64,000 nucleotides of DNA from Geobacillus thermoleovorans (GTDB lineage Bacteria > Bacillota > Bacilli > Bacillales > Anoxybacillaceae). The stretch spans positions 2,117,001 through 2,181,000 of the forward strand of contig NZ_CP014335.1 in the NCBI RefSeq assembly GCF_001610955.1. Direction: 5' to 3'. Numbering within the stretch: the stretch's first letter is position 1; every line of letters begins with the position of its first letter. Shown here in pieces: positions 1 to 8,008 of this stretch. The notes under the pieces are model-generated. The model was not told the origin of the DNA. It did no database searches and saw only the letters and a program-made list of their open reading frames with translations. The position numbers and the translations under genes are program-made.

Positions 1-234
1 GCACATCGAATAAAACGGAATATCTTTGACGAGCACAAGCTCCTCATGTTCCTCGCTGAATACGGTTTGAAAGTGCTGCTTTGGGTCTTCCTGCAGCCCA
101 GCGAACACCTCGGCGTACATTTTCGCCACCCTCTTCGGCGTATCGACGAGCCCTTCGCGGTTTGGATCTTCCCCGATCGCCTCAAGAATGAGGCGGACCG
201 CATATTCAATTTGCGCAAAATTGATCTCTGGCAT
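1..234 (-). CDS. folE: GTP cyclohydrolase I, N-terminal part (cut by window edge)
   Basis: The first 78 codons are present, beginning [20 protein letters not shown] and running off the window in the region that leads to the zinc-binding Cys/His segment (it ends ...FYSMC). The family converts GTP to 7,8-dihydroneopterin triphosphate, the first step of folate synthesis. The ATG at 234 follows an AGGAGG site about 9 nt upstream. It lies downstream of hbs on the same strand, the conserved Bacillus order (mtrA after hbs), but a terminator separates the two. The catalytic C-terminal half is outside the window, so its integrity cannot be judged. Confidence 0.93.
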   Translation of the reverse strand, partial: MPEINFAQIEYAVRLILEAIGEDPNREGLVDTPKRVAKMYAEVFAGLQEDPKQHFQTVFSEEHEELVLVKDIPFYSMC

Positions 235-300
235 ACAAGCAACATCCTCCTGCATCATAAAAGCTGCATGTAATCCGATTCTAGCATAGGGAGCCAAAAA

Positions 301-337
301 AAACAAAAAAGAAGGGCCGGTGGATCACCTGCCCTTC
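301..337 (-). terminator. Rho-independent terminator of hbs
   Basis: Read on the minus strand, GAAGGGC and GCCCTTC (331-337 and 311-317) pair. An inner GGTG/CACC adds four pairs after one mismatch, the loop is three bases, and a T-rich run follows (310-301). It lies 25 bases after the hbs stop and before folE. Confidence 0.85.
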
Positions 338-362
338 CCTCCTGCGCTCCTGCTATGTAGGC

Positions 363-635
363 TTACTTGACGGCATCTTTCAATGCTTTGCCCGGTTTGA
401 ATGCAGGAACTTTGCTTGCCGGAATTTCCATTTCTTCGCCCGTTTGCGGGTTGCGTCCTTTCCGGGCGGCGCGCTCGCGCACTTCAAAGTTTCCAAAACC
501 GATTAATTGCACTTTATCGCCTTTTCGCAGCGCTTCTGTAATCGAATCAAACACCGCATCAACGGCTTTTGTCGCATCTTTTTTGGAAAGACCGCTTGTT
601 TCAGCGACCGCGTTGATCAATTCCGTTTTGTTCAT
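363..635 (-). CDS. hbs: HU-type nucleoid DNA-binding protein
   Basis: A 90-residue protein starting [20 protein letters not shown], the usual length for Bacillus HU. The DNA-binding arm with [20 protein letters not shown] is complete. HU is a histone-like homodimer that bends and compacts DNA and is highly expressed. An upstream in-frame GTG at 644 lies inside the AGGAGGTG ribosome site, so the ATG at 635 (6 nt spacing) is the better start. It stands alone between its own promoter (about 924-952) and a terminator (301-337). The roughly 290 nt leader is long for so small a gene. Confidence 0.97.
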   Translation of the reverse strand: MNKTELINAVAETSGLSKKDATKAVDAVFDSITEALRKGDKVQLIGFGNFEVRERAARKGRNPQTGEEMEIPASKVPAFKPGKALKDAVK

Positions 636-1120
636 GCCATTCACCTCCTCCCAAGGGGCTGGTCTTGTTTACTACCATTTGTGCACACTTTTCTGCTTTT
701 CTATACATAGACATCCAATTCCAGCGGCAAGAAGGCCCGCGCGCCGCGCCGGCGCAGCCAATCATTCTATGTTTGCCTCGCGACAGTCCGCAGGAGATGC
801 GCCTATGCCGCCGGCTGAAGCCCCTTCCCAACAGTTTGGGCTCCTCCTGTTTTCGCCGGGCGCAAACGAAGCCAAGGGCGAGGAAAGCCGCCTTCTTCCC
901 GCCAACAGGCGGTGACATGCCTAATCTTAACCAATTGACCGCGGAAATTCAACATCTTTTTTCGCAAAAACGGCCAATTTTAGGCATATTTCACCAAAAC
1001 AACGATTTCAGATAAAAGATTACCATAACGCCATGCCTATAATCAAGTGCCAATCCTGATTTCTCAAGGGTTTTGGCGATTTTTTCCCTTTGCCGCTTAG
1101 CAACTGAAAAAATGGCATCA
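636..1120. other. Long hbs leader and upstream intergenic region
   Basis: Between hbs and the spoIVA terminator there is no convincing gene. Reading frames here lack a good ribosome site and their composition is not coding-like. On the minus strand the region holds the hbs promoter (924-952) and about 290 nt of GC-rich 5' leader rich in short inverted repeats (for example around 820-830 and 885-910). No known riboswitch motif was recognised. Confidence 0.5.
924..952 (-). promoter_or_regulatory. SigA-type promoter of hbs
   Basis: On the minus strand, TTGAAT (952-947), a 17 bp spacer and TAAGAT (929-924). This is the best -35/-10 pair upstream of hbs and would give a leader of nearly 290 nt. 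Confidence 0.6.
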
Positions 1121-1146
1121 AAAAAAGCTCCCTTGTCGGGAGCTTG
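1121..1146 (-). terminator. Terminator downstream of spoIVA
   Basis: On the minus strand, AAGCTCCC-GACAA-GGGAGCTT is followed by a T run. It directly abuts the repeat element at 1147-1287, and its first arm (AAGCTCCCGA) repeats the sequence that follows the other boundary unit inside the element. It may therefore be an internally deleted second copy of the element. Confidence 0.8.
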
Positions 1147-1287
1147 GCGCGCGGCCTCCGCTTTTCTTTCTGTCTAGCTGCGGCCGCTAGCTCCCTTCCG
1201 CAAAATAACCTCCGCCCTCGAAGTGCAAGCACTTCTGCGGGCGGAGAACATTTTGCCTCGGGAGCTTGCGCGCGGCCTCCGCTTTTC
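1147..1287 (-). repeat. Hairpin repeat element, copy A, directly after spoIVA stop
   Basis: A 141 bp element bounded by two direct copies of GAAAAGCGGAGGCCGCGCGC (minus strand; 1287-1268 and 1167-1147). Between them is a long interrupted palindrome (1189-1266) with nested arms: AGCTCCC/GGGAGCT, GCAAAAT/ATTTTGC, CTCCGCCC/GGGCGGAG and GAAGTGC/GCACTTC around a two-base loop. The spoIVA stop codon TAG overlaps its first base. Copy B at 5269-5411 differs at only a few positions and sits in the same place relative to der. Confidence 0.85.
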
Positions 1288-2765
1288 TATAAAATAATCG
1301 CGATGAGGCCGCCGGAGCCTTCGTTGATGATGCGCTCAAGCGTTTCTTTCAGCTTGTAGCGGGCGTTTTCCGGCATGAGCGCAAGTTTTGCTTGGATGCC
1401 TTCACGGACGATGGAGCTGAGCGAGCGGCCGAAAATGTCAGAGTTCCAAATCGACAGCGGATCGTCTTCGAAGTCTTGCATTAAATAGCGGACGAGCTCT
1501 TCGCTTTGCTTTTCCGTGCCAATGATCGGTGCAAACTCCGATTCGACGTCAACTTTGATCATATGAATCGACGGCGCCACAGCTTTCAAACGGACGCCAA
1601 AGCGCGACCCTTGGCGGATGATTTCCGGTTCGTCAAGACTCATGTCAGACAAAGCGGGCGCAGCGATGCCGTAGCCGGTTTGTTTGACCATTTTCAGCGC
1701 GTCGGCGATTTGGTCATATTCCGCTTTCGCATGGGCGAAGTCTTGCATGAGCTGAAGCAGATGGTCTTTGCCGCGAATCTCGACGCCGACGATTTCTTTT
1801 AAAATTTGATCGTACAGCTCATCCGGTGCATACAAGTCAATTTCGGCGATCCCTTGCCCCATTTCGATGCCGGCAAGCGCCGCTTTTTCGATGAAATCGT
1901 ACTCGGCAAACTGCTGCACAACCCGGTCGACGTCGCGCAGCCGTTTGATGTCTTTGACGGTGTCGCGCACCGCTTCTTGATAGCTTTCGCGCAGCCAATG
2001 ATCTTCGCGCAGCACCATCACCCAGCTCGGCAAGTTGACGTTCACTTCAAGCACCGGGAATTCATATAATGCTTCACGAAGCACGTTATACACGTCGGCT
2101 TCGCGCATGCTTTCCACGCTCATGGCGAGCACCGGAATGTCGTACTTTTCGGCGAGCTCGCGGCGAAGCGCCTCGGTTTCCGGATGGTGCGGCCGAACGG
2201 TGTTGACGATCATAATGAACGGCTTGCCGACTTCTTTGAGCTCGCTAATGACCCGTTCTTCCGCTTCGACATAGTCTTGGCGCGGAATTTCCCCGATCGT
2301 GCCGTCCGTCGTAATGACGACTCCAATCGTCGAATGTTCTTGGATGACTTTTCTTGTCCCGATTTCCGCCGCCTCTTGGAACGGGATCGGCTCTTCATAC
2401 CAAGGCGTGTGGATCATCCGCGGCCCGTTTTCGTCTTCATACCCTTTTGCGCCGGGCACGGCGTAGCCGACGCAGTCGACAAGACGGATGTTGACTTCAA
2501 GCCCCTCATCCACTTTCACCGTCACCGCCTGGTTTGGCACGAACTTCGGTTCTGTCGTCATGATCGTCTTGCCGGCGGCGCTTTGCGGCAGTTCATCTTG
2601 GGCGCGCGCTTTATCGGCTTCGTTTTTAATGTTCGGAATCACGACCAACTCCATAAACCGTTTAATAAACGTCGATTTTCCGGTGCGGACGGCGCCGACG
2701 ACCCCTAAATAAATGTCGCCGCCGGTCCGCTCGGCGATATCTTTAAAAATATCGACCTTTTCCAA
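1287..2765 (-). CDS. spoIVA: Stage IV sporulation protein A, spore-coat base ATPase
   Basis: The 492-residue length and the C-terminus GSGGLIAIIL are typical of SpoIVA. The N-terminal domain carries a Walker A motif GAVRTGKS (residues 24-31) and downstream TRAFAC-type GTPase-like motifs. The C-terminal part is the localisation domain. In the family it hydrolyses ATP, polymerises irreversibly on the outer forespore membrane with SpoVM, and is the platform for coat assembly. The start is TTG at 2765, 6 nt after GGAGGGGAG. It is monocistronic, with a sporulation-type promoter plausible at about 2834-2866. The repeat element begins at its stop codon. Confidence 0.97.
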   Translation of the reverse strand: MEKVDIFKDIAERTGGDIYLGVVGAVRTGKSTFIKRFMELVVIPNIKNEADKARAQDELPQSAAGKTIMTTEPKFVPNQAVTVKVDEGLEVNIRLVDCVGYAVPGAKGYEDENGPRMIHTPWYEEPIPFQEAAEIGTRKVIQEHSTIGVVITTDGTIGEIPRQDYVEAEERVISELKEVGKPFIMIVNTVRPHHPETEALRRELAEKYDIPVLAMSVESMREADVYNVLREALYEFPVLEVNVNLPSWVMVLREDHWLRESYQEAVRDTVKDIKRLRDVDRVVQQFAEYDFIEKAALAGIEMGQGIAEIDLYAPDELYDQILKEIVGVEIRGKDHLLQLMQDFAHAKAEYDQIADALKMVKQTGYGIAAPALSDMSLDEPEIIRQGSRFGVRLKAVAPSIHMIKVDVESEFAPIIGTEKQSEELVRYLMQDFEDDPLSIWNSDIFGRSLSSIVREGIQAKLALMPENARYKLKETLERIINEGSGGLIAIIL

Positions 2766-2820
2766 ATAACTCCCCTCCAGTCCTTCGGTCGTTATAAGAA
2801 ACAGTGGAATGAGCTAGCAT

Positions 2821-2866
2821 AGTCGGACACTATATGCATATGATGTTGTCCGATTCGGTTATGACT
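2821..2866 (-). promoter_or_regulatory. Possible SigE promoter and inverted repeat upstream of spoIVA
   Basis: The minus strand has GTCATAACC (2866-2858) and CATATGCAT (2842-2834), about 15 bp apart, which resembles the mother-cell SigE pattern. AATCGGACA and TGTCCGACT arms (2855-2847, 2829-2821) form an inverted repeat across the -10. spoIVA is SigE-controlled in B. subtilis; this assignment is by eye only. Confidence 0.3.
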
Positions 2867-2867
2867 A

Positions 2868-2913
2868 AAATAGAAAAAATCCCTTCTCTAGAATGTATTT
2901 TCCTAGAGAAGGG
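2868..2913 (-). terminator. Terminator of yphF
   Basis: On the minus strand an 11 bp stem CCCTTCTCTAG/CTAGAGAAGGG with an 11-base loop, followed by a T-rich tract. It lies 9 bases after the yphF stop codon and separates it from spoIVA. Confidence 0.85.
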
Positions 2914-2921
2914 AAGATGAC

Positions 2922-3644
2922 TCATTTTGTAAAAAAAATCGGTTCATTCGTCTTGGCGTCGATCGTATAGGGCAACGAATACGCCGGCACAAACAGCGAA
3001 TGGTCGGTCAAAATCGGGCGAATATCGTCACCCGGCTTGTAGTGGTGCGGATATTTTTTCAACGCCGCATACAAATCAGAACGGTAGTCAATGTAAATTT
3101 CTCCATTCCCGTCGATGACAAACGGCAAGTTGTTGCCGGAAAACGGGCTGACGACATAAGGCGGCTCTTTATAGCCGAGCTTTTTGTAATCGAGCGTAAA
3201 TACGCCCGGCGCAACGACGTCTTGAAACGGCGGATATTTATGCTTGTCCGTGTACATGCTAAGCCGCAGCTTCAGATCACGGATGCGTTCGGCTAAGCGC
3301 AGATCAAGCAGCTTGACCGTCGGGTTCGTTTCCGCATCGATGATCATATACTGGAAGACGCCCCCGCTTTCATAGGCGTTTCCCGGCGGCTCCTGCATAT
3401 AGCGGGGAACGAGCTTTTGAAAATCGACTGGATACTTCAAATACATCGGCGTGTTCATGTCGCGTGTTTTAATCGGCAGAAGCCCGCCGGTCGCCTTCCG
3501 GTACTCATCCACCGCCGATTGGACGGCCGCCACTTGGTCTTTGTAAGGAATTTGGTTTTGTTTCAGCCGCTCTTGTGGATACAAGCAGCCGGAAAGCAGC
3601 GCCAAACATATACATGACAACAACAAGCGAGCGATTCGTTTCAT
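2922..3644 (-). CDS. yphF: YphF-like lipoprotein of unknown function
   Basis: A 240-residue protein with a lipoprotein signal: MKRIARLLLSC, a hydrophobic stretch and lipobox LLSGC with Cys20. The mature part is soluble and extracytoplasmic, rich in Tyr and Pro, with no enzyme motif seen. The ATG at 3644 has AAGGTGGG upstream; the frame extends further but that part overlaps yphE and is not protein-like. It sits between spoIVA and yphE as in B. subtilis, where the locus is sporulation-associated, so a spore-envelope role is possible but not shown. Confidence 0.85.
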   Translation of the reverse strand: MKRIARLLLSCICLALLSGCLYPQERLKQNQIPYKDQVAAVQSAVDEYRKATGGLLPIKTRDMNTPMYLKYPVDFQKLVPRYMQEPPGNAYESGGVFQYMIIDAETNPTVKLLDLRLAERIRDLKLRLSMYTDKHKYPPFQDVVAPGVFTLDYKKLGYKEPPYVVSPFSGNNLPFVIDGNGEIYIDYRSDLYAALKKYPHHYKPGDDIRPILTDHSLFVPAYSLPYTIDAKTNEPIFFTK

Positions 3645-3661
3645 CTTTCCCACCTTTTTGC

Positions 3662-3865
3662 CTATTGCGGTGTCGGTCCGCTGAATACGACGAAAATGAT
3701 GATGATGCCGGCGAAAATCAAAAGAATGTAGGCGACGAGCGCCAACAGAAAGCGAAGCCATTTCATCTTGACTTTGTAGCGGCTTAAGTAAATGAAGCCG
3801 ACGGAAATAAACATAAACACCATCGAGGCGATGGCGATCCACATTTTCGCTAACGCCGGTGACAT
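3662..3865 (-). CDS. yphE: DUF2768 small membrane protein (YphE-like)
   Basis: A 67-residue protein starting MSPALAKMWIAIASMVFMFI with two hydrophobic helices (about residues 7-28 and 38-61) joined by a basic loop (SRYKVKMKW). The match to the YphE family is from its sequence and place. The ATG at 3865 follows GGAGGAGCG. It ends 17 nt before yphF, so the two are probably cotranscribed. Function unknown. Confidence 0.85.
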   Translation of the reverse strand: MSPALAKMWIAIASMVFMFISVGFIYLSRYKVKMKWLRFLLALVAYILLIFAGIIIIFVVFSGPTPQ

Positions 3866-3904
3866 GGACGCTCCTCCTTTTTTCGACAACTATAATTATA
3901 GCAT

Positions 3905-3950
3905 TGGCAAAAAAAAAGCTGAAGTAAAGCGGGGCTTTCTTTACTTCAGC
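3905..3950 (-). terminator. Terminator after gpsA
   Basis: On the minus strand the stem GCTGAAGTAAAG/CTTTACTTCAGC encloses a nine-base loop and is followed by a run of nine T. It is about 95 nt from the gpsA stop and separates gpsA from yphE. Confidence 0.88.
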
Positions 3951-4045
3951 ATCCCCTCATACCCTTCCGGAAGCTCAAGCCGATGATGGTTCGCCATATT
4001 GTATGCAGAACGAAGACGACTTGTACCGCCATTGGCCTATTTTCA

Positions 4046-5080
4046 TCATTCTTGTTCGGCAAAAATGTTGTTTAAGTCATCCATTTCCTCTTTTTTTCCG
4101 CGCGCCATGAGCGAATCGACCGCCTCTTTCGGGTCTTTTCCCGCAAACAATACGTCATAGAGAGCTTCGGTGATCGGCATCTTCACACCAAGCTCTTTCG
4201 CCAGCTCATAGGCGGCTTTTGTCGTTCGCACCCCTTCGACGACCATCCCCATGCTCTCAAGCACCTCGTCCAGCTTTTTTCCTTGGCCGAGCATGTAGCC
4301 GGCCCTCCAGTTGCGGGAATGGACGCTCGTGCACGTGACAATCAAATCGCCGACTCCCGTCAAACCAGCGAATGTCAACGGATTAGCGCCGAGGGCGCAG
4401 CCGAGGCGGGCAATCTCGGCGAGCCCGCGCGTGATGAGGGCCGCTTTGGCGTTATCCCCATAGCCAAGCCCGTCGCTGATTCCAGCGGCCAAGGCGATGA
4501 TATTTTTCAGCGCCCCGCCGACTTCGACGCCGATTAAATCCGGGTTCGTATACACGCGAAAATAGTGATGGTTCATAAAGATGTCTTGAATGCGGCGCGC
4601 CGCTTCCATATTTGGCGACGATACCGCCACGGTCGTCGGGTGGCGGAGCACGACTTCCTCGGCATGGCTCGGCCCGGAGAGAACGACAACATCTGCAAGC
4701 CATTCCCCCATTTCCTCGGCGACCATTTCCGACACCCGCTTATGCGTCCCTGGTTCGATTCCTTTGCTGACGGCAACAATGGTGATCGGCTTGGCCAAGC
4801 AGGCGCGCACGTCCGCAAGCACCGAGCGGATCGCTTTAGTCGGCACGGCGAGCACAACGATCGCAACGCCGTCAAGCGCAGCGCAAAGGTCGTCATAGCC
4901 GATAATGGCGTCCGGCAGGCGAACGCCTGGCAAATATTTTTCATTTGTCCGCTTTTCGTTGATTTCGCTGATCTGCTCGGTCCGATGACCCCAGAGCCGG
5001 ACGTGGTGCCCATTGTCAGCCAGCACGAGCGCCAACGCCGTTCCCCAGCTTCCAGCCCCCAATACGGCGATGTTCTCCAT
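4046..5080 (-). CDS. gpsA: Glycerol-3-phosphate dehydrogenase [NAD(P)+]
   Basis: The 344-residue sequence matches family length. The N-terminal Rossmann motif GAGSWG is at residues 8-13 and the conserved catalytic Lys segment [15 protein letters not shown] is near residue 190. It reduces dihydroxyacetone phosphate to sn-glycerol-3-phosphate for phospholipid synthesis. The ATG at 5080 has a GGAAGTGGA ribosome site. It is downstream of der in the usual Bacillus order, but 330 bp with a hairpin repeat separate them, more than in B. subtilis. Confidence 0.96.
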   Translation of the reverse strand: MENIAVLGAGSWGTALALVLADNGHHVRLWGHRTEQISEINEKRTNEKYLPGVRLPDAIIGYDDLCAALDGVAIVVLAVPTKAIRSVLADVRACLAKPITIVAVSKGIEPGTHKRVSEMVAEEMGEWLADVVVLSGPSHAEEVVLRHPTTVAVSSPNMEAARRIQDIFMNHHYFRVYTNPDLIGVEVGGALKNIIALAAGISDGLGYGDNAKAALITRGLAEIARLGCALGANPLTFAGLTGVGDLIVTCTSVHSRNWRAGYMLGQGKKLDEVLESMGMVVEGVRTTKAAYELAKELGVKMPITEALYDVLFAGKDPKEAVDSLMARGKKEEMDDLNNIFAEQE

Positions 5081-5268
5081 CGTTTTCCACTTCCTTTATC
5101 CGATTGTCGCAACCTTGAAAAATAGCAATCGCGCCGCCTCTTCGCTCCTGTTCGTCCGACTTTCGCGGCGGCGACACATGGCTTACGCTCCTGTGACACC
5201 ACCCACACAGAACCAAGCTTTCCTTGGTTCGAGCCTCTTCGCCGGCCTCGCAACGCGTATCGCCGATG
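5081..5268. other. Intergenic between gpsA and the der repeat
   Basis: No gene is supported. A compact inverted repeat GAACCAAG/CTTGGTTC (5210-5230) with a five-base loop has no T run on either side, so it is not a clear terminator. The rest shows no recognised motif. The gpsA promoter should lie here but no good -35/-10 pair was found. Confidence 0.4.
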
Positions 5269-5411
5269 GGCGCGCGGCCTCCGCTTTTCTTCCTGTCTAG
5301 CTGCGGCCGCTAGCTCCCTTCCGCAAAATAACCTCCGCCCTCGAAGTGCAAGCACTTCTCGGCGCGGAGAACATTTTGCCTCGGGAGCTTGGCGCGCGGC
5401 CTCCGCTTTTC
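5269..5411 (-). repeat. Hairpin repeat element, copy B, directly after der stop
   Basis: This has the same architecture as 1147-1287: two direct GAAAAGCGGAGGCCGCGCGC units at its ends and an interrupted palindrome between (5312-5389). It is nearly identical to copy A; differences are in the CCGCGCCGAG segment of the stem, one extra C after the first boundary unit, and one base in AGACAGGAAG. It starts one base after the der stop codon TAA. Unlike copy A, no T run follows. Confidence 0.85.
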
Positions 5412-6722
5412 TTATTTCCGCGGGCGGGCGATGATTTTAATCGGCGTGCCTTCAAAACCGAATGCATCGCGGATGCGGTTTTCCAAAAACCGTTCATATG
5501 AAAAATGCATCAGTTCCGGGTCGTTGACAAACGCGACAAACGTCGGCGGTTTGACGGCGACTTGCGTCATGTAATAAACTTTCAGACGCCGCCCGTTATG
5601 CGTCGGCGTCGGATTCATCGCCACCGCATCCATGATGACTTCATTGAGCACATTTGTCTGGACGCGCATCGCATGATTGTCGCTCACAAGCCGGACGAGC
5701 GGCAAGAGCTTATGCAGCCGCTGCTTCGTTTTCGCCGATACGAACAAAATCGGCGCATAGTCCAAAAACGGAAAATGATCGCGAATCTTCCGCTCAAATT
5801 CGACCATCGTTTTGTCGTCCTTTTCAATCGCATCCCATTTATTGACGATAAGAATGACACCGCGACCCGCTTCATGCGCGTATCCGGCGATTTTTTTGTC
5901 CTGCTCGATGATGCCTTCCTCAGCGTTTAACACAACAAGCACGACGTCCGAGCGCTCAATGGCCCTTAACGCGCGCAAGACGCTATATTTTTCCGTGCTT
6001 TCGTAAATTTTTCCTCGTTTGCGCATCCCTGCCGTATCAATGATAACATATTCCTGCCCTTCGCGCACAAACGAGGTGTCGACGGCGTCCCTCGTCGTAC
6101 CGGCGATGTCGCTGACGATGACCCGCTCCTCACCTAAAATGGCGTTGACAAGCGACGATTTGCCGACATTCGGCCGGCCAATGAGGCAAAACTTAATGAC
6201 GTCTTCTTCATACTCTTGTCCACCGCCCTTTGGAAAATGACGGACAACAGCATCAAGCAAATCGCCAAGCCCTGTCCCATGAGCTCCGGAAATCGGATAC
6301 GGCTCCCCAAAGCCCAGAGCGTAAAAGTCGTAAATCAAATCACGCATTTCCGGATTGTCGATTTTGTTCACCGCGAGCACAACCGGCTTATTCGACCGGC
6401 GGAGCAGCTTGGCCACCTCTTCATCAGCCGCAGTCACACCGTCCCGGCCGTTCGTCATAAAGATGATGACATCCGCCTCATCGATGGCGATTTCCGCCTG
6501 CTGGCGAATTTGCACAAGCAGCGGCTCGTCGCCAATGTCAATGCCGCCGGTATCGATCAAATAAAACGAATGGTTCAGCCATTCGGCTCGGCTGTAAATG
6601 CGGTCGCGCGTCACTCCAGGCACGTCTTCGACGATGGAAATGCGTTCCCCGACAATGCGGTTGAAAATCGTCGATTTTCCTACATTTGGACGGCCGACAA
6701 TGGCCACGACTGGATTTGCCAT
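5412..6722 (-). CDS. der: Ribosome biogenesis GTPase Der (EngA)
   Basis: A 436-residue protein with two consecutive GTPase domains, each with a GRPNVGKS P-loop (residues 10-17 and about 180-187) and NKxD motifs (NKID, NKWD), then a C-terminal KH-like domain. This double-G layout is unique to Der. It binds the 50S precursor and is essential for its maturation. The ATG at 6722 follows AAGGGTGG. Its stop codon abuts repeat copy B. Confidence 0.97.
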   Translation of the reverse strand: MANPVVAIVGRPNVGKSTIFNRIVGERISIVEDVPGVTRDRIYSRAEWLNHSFYLIDTGGIDIGDEPLLVQIRQQAEIAIDEADVIIFMTNGRDGVTAADEEVAKLLRRSNKPVVLAVNKIDNPEMRDLIYDFYALGFGEPYPISGAHGTGLGDLLDAVVRHFPKGGGQEYEEDVIKFCLIGRPNVGKSSLVNAILGEERVIVSDIAGTTRDAVDTSFVREGQEYVIIDTAGMRKRGKIYESTEKYSVLRALRAIERSDVVLVVLNAEEGIIEQDKKIAGYAHEAGRGVILIVNKWDAIEKDDKTMVEFERKIRDHFPFLDYAPILFVSAKTKQRLHKLLPLVRLVSDNHAMRVQTNVLNEVIMDAVAMNPTPTHNGRRLKVYYMTQVAVKPPTFVAFVNDPELMHFSYERFLENRIRDAFGFEGTPIKIIARPRK

Positions 6723-6763
6723 GCTACCACCCTTTATCTTCGTTTTCTCCTTACCTTTGTCGC

Positions 6764-6792
6764 TGAAAAAAAACGCCCTTTTCGGAAGGGCA
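6764..6792 (-). terminator. Terminator after the YIEGIA capping gene
   Basis: On the minus strand GCCCTTCCGAAAAGGGC is followed by eight T. It lies upstream of der and about 140 nt after the stop of the preceding small gene, closing the seaA-yphB-capping operon. Confidence 0.75.
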
Positions 6793-6930
6793 TCGGTCCA
6801 TCAACGCCAAGGGCACTTGACTGCGAGGCTAGGAAGGAAATGACTTTTTACCAATCAAGTGCATCTTTTAGCGATGAACCAGGGCAGGCTACAACTGCTT
6901 TATTTTATCAAAAAGCGAAACGCTCAACAA

Positions 6931-7116
6931 CTAATGTTTGACGATAATAAGAAGCCCCTCGCCCACTTCATGGGCGATGCCATCCAAAATCGCCTCTAAA
7001 TTCGCGGCGATCTGTTCCATTTCCTCTTTCGTTTGGCAAATAAAGATCGGCGCACCGCCGGCGACGCGCCCGCCGTTCATCGTAATGACGGCCAAAATTA
7101 TTTTTTCATGCGTCAT
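6931..7116 (-). CDS. Small capping-complex subunit partner of the YIEGIA protein
   Basis: A 61-residue protein starting MTHEKIILAVITMNGGRVAG and ending GEGLLIIVKH. It overlaps the 3' end of the YIEGIA gene by 11 bases. Position, size and composition fit the family named capping complex subunit for YIEGIA; I recognise it mainly by this pairing. It is soluble, with no membrane segment. The ATG at 7116 follows a GGAGCGG-like site within the upstream gene. Function is unknown; the pair is conserved in spore formers. Confidence 0.75.
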   Translation of the reverse strand: MTHEKIILAVITMNGGRVAGGAPIFICQTKEEMEQIAANLEAILDGIAHEVGEGLLIIVKH

Positions 7117-8008
7117 CGCCGCTCCACCCCTTCCGCTTCCAACGCCGTTTCTTCGGCATGCGGATGGCGCTCTCAAGCACCGGCACGTTTTCGATGACAG
7201 CCTTCGCCTTCTCGACATCCTCGACTTGCGGCAAAATAAAAATGCCGACGCGTCCGTCATTCAAATCGCGCTTGGCGAGCGGCACGAGCGCCGGCGTTCC
7301 CGAGTCGCGGTAAATGCCGAGGGCGGTCGATACATCATGCAAAATCGCCTGCCGCTGCCCAAGATTGGCGATCGTCGTGCGGGCGTTGAAATTTTTCGGC
7401 GTTAAAATAAACCCCATTCCATAGCGCAAAATTTCTTCGCGCCGCGCCGGCAAGCCGATGTTCATGATATAGATGTTGTCAACATACAGCCCTGCCCCTT
7501 CAAAATGCGGCTTGACATATTGGACCTCGGCAATGTCTTTCAGCCGGCTTCCGCTCATAAACCGCCGCGCCGTCATAAGGCCGATGATACTGGCGGCAAG
7601 CGCGGCCCAAATGTCCCATACTAAATAAAAGAGCGTCGATAAAAAGGAGACGAAAATGACTAAATAGTTCCGCCCTTCAAACACAATCGCGATGCCTTCG
7701 ATGTATGTTTTTCCTCTCGGCACCAGCTCATACTGATCCAACTCGTTCAACGTATTGCGCTCCATATTGCGTACGTCGCGAAATTGTGAGGCGGCCAAGG
7801 CCAAAAACGTGATCGCTGCGAACTCTTTTTCCATAATCGCCGGCACGGCGACCGTTCCCAAGCCGGCGGCAATGGCCCCTAAGGCGATATGGATTGTCCG
7901 ACCGTGCAAATACGTCGGGTATTGCCGGTAATCGGTGCGCAACAAATAAATCCGCGTCAACACCCCAGCGGCAACACCGTATAAAATCGGAAACGTGTAT
8001 TCGTTCAC
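7106..8008 (-). CDS. yphB: YIEGIA-family membrane protein (YphB-like)
   Basis: A 300-residue protein containing the name-giving motif YIEGIA (within GKTYIEGIAIVFEGRNYL, about residue 102). The N-terminal half has about four hydrophobic segments. The C-terminal half is soluble, with an ACT-like feel (VGIFILPQVEDVEKAKAVIE), and ends in a very basic tail. The start is GTG at 8008 after GGAGGA, overlapping the seaA stop by 4 nt (GTGA). Function is unknown; conservation in endospore formers and linkage to seaA suggest a sporulation role (inference). Confidence 0.85.
   Translation of the reverse strand: MNEYTFPILYGVAAGVLTRIYLLRTDYRQYPTYLHGRTIHIALGAIAAGLGTVAVPAIMEKEFAAITFLALAASQFRDVRNMERNTLNELDQYELVPRGKTYIEGIAIVFEGRNYLVIFVSFLSTLFYLVWDIWAALAASIIGLMTARRFMSGSRLKDIAEVQYVKPHFEGAGLYVDNIYIMNIGLPARREEILRYGMGFILTPKNFNARTTIANLGQRQAILHDVSTALGIYRDSGTPALVPLAKRDLNDGRVGIFILPQVEDVEKAKAVIENVPVLESAIRMPKKRRWKRKGWSGDDA

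Noticed and set aside
601..918. A 105-codon minus-strand frame overlapping hbs
   Set aside because: It overlaps the hbs start in another frame, lacks a ribosome site and its composition (Arg, Gly, Cys rich) is that of a GC-rich shadow.
5210..5230. GAACCAAG/CTTGGTTC hairpin as a terminator
   Set aside because: No T run on either strand and no gene ending nearby, so it is only noted as an inverted repeat.
4573..5355. A long minus-strand frame overlapping gpsA
   Set aside because: It covers the repeat element and gpsA out of frame; gpsA is an unambiguous family member on the same strand.
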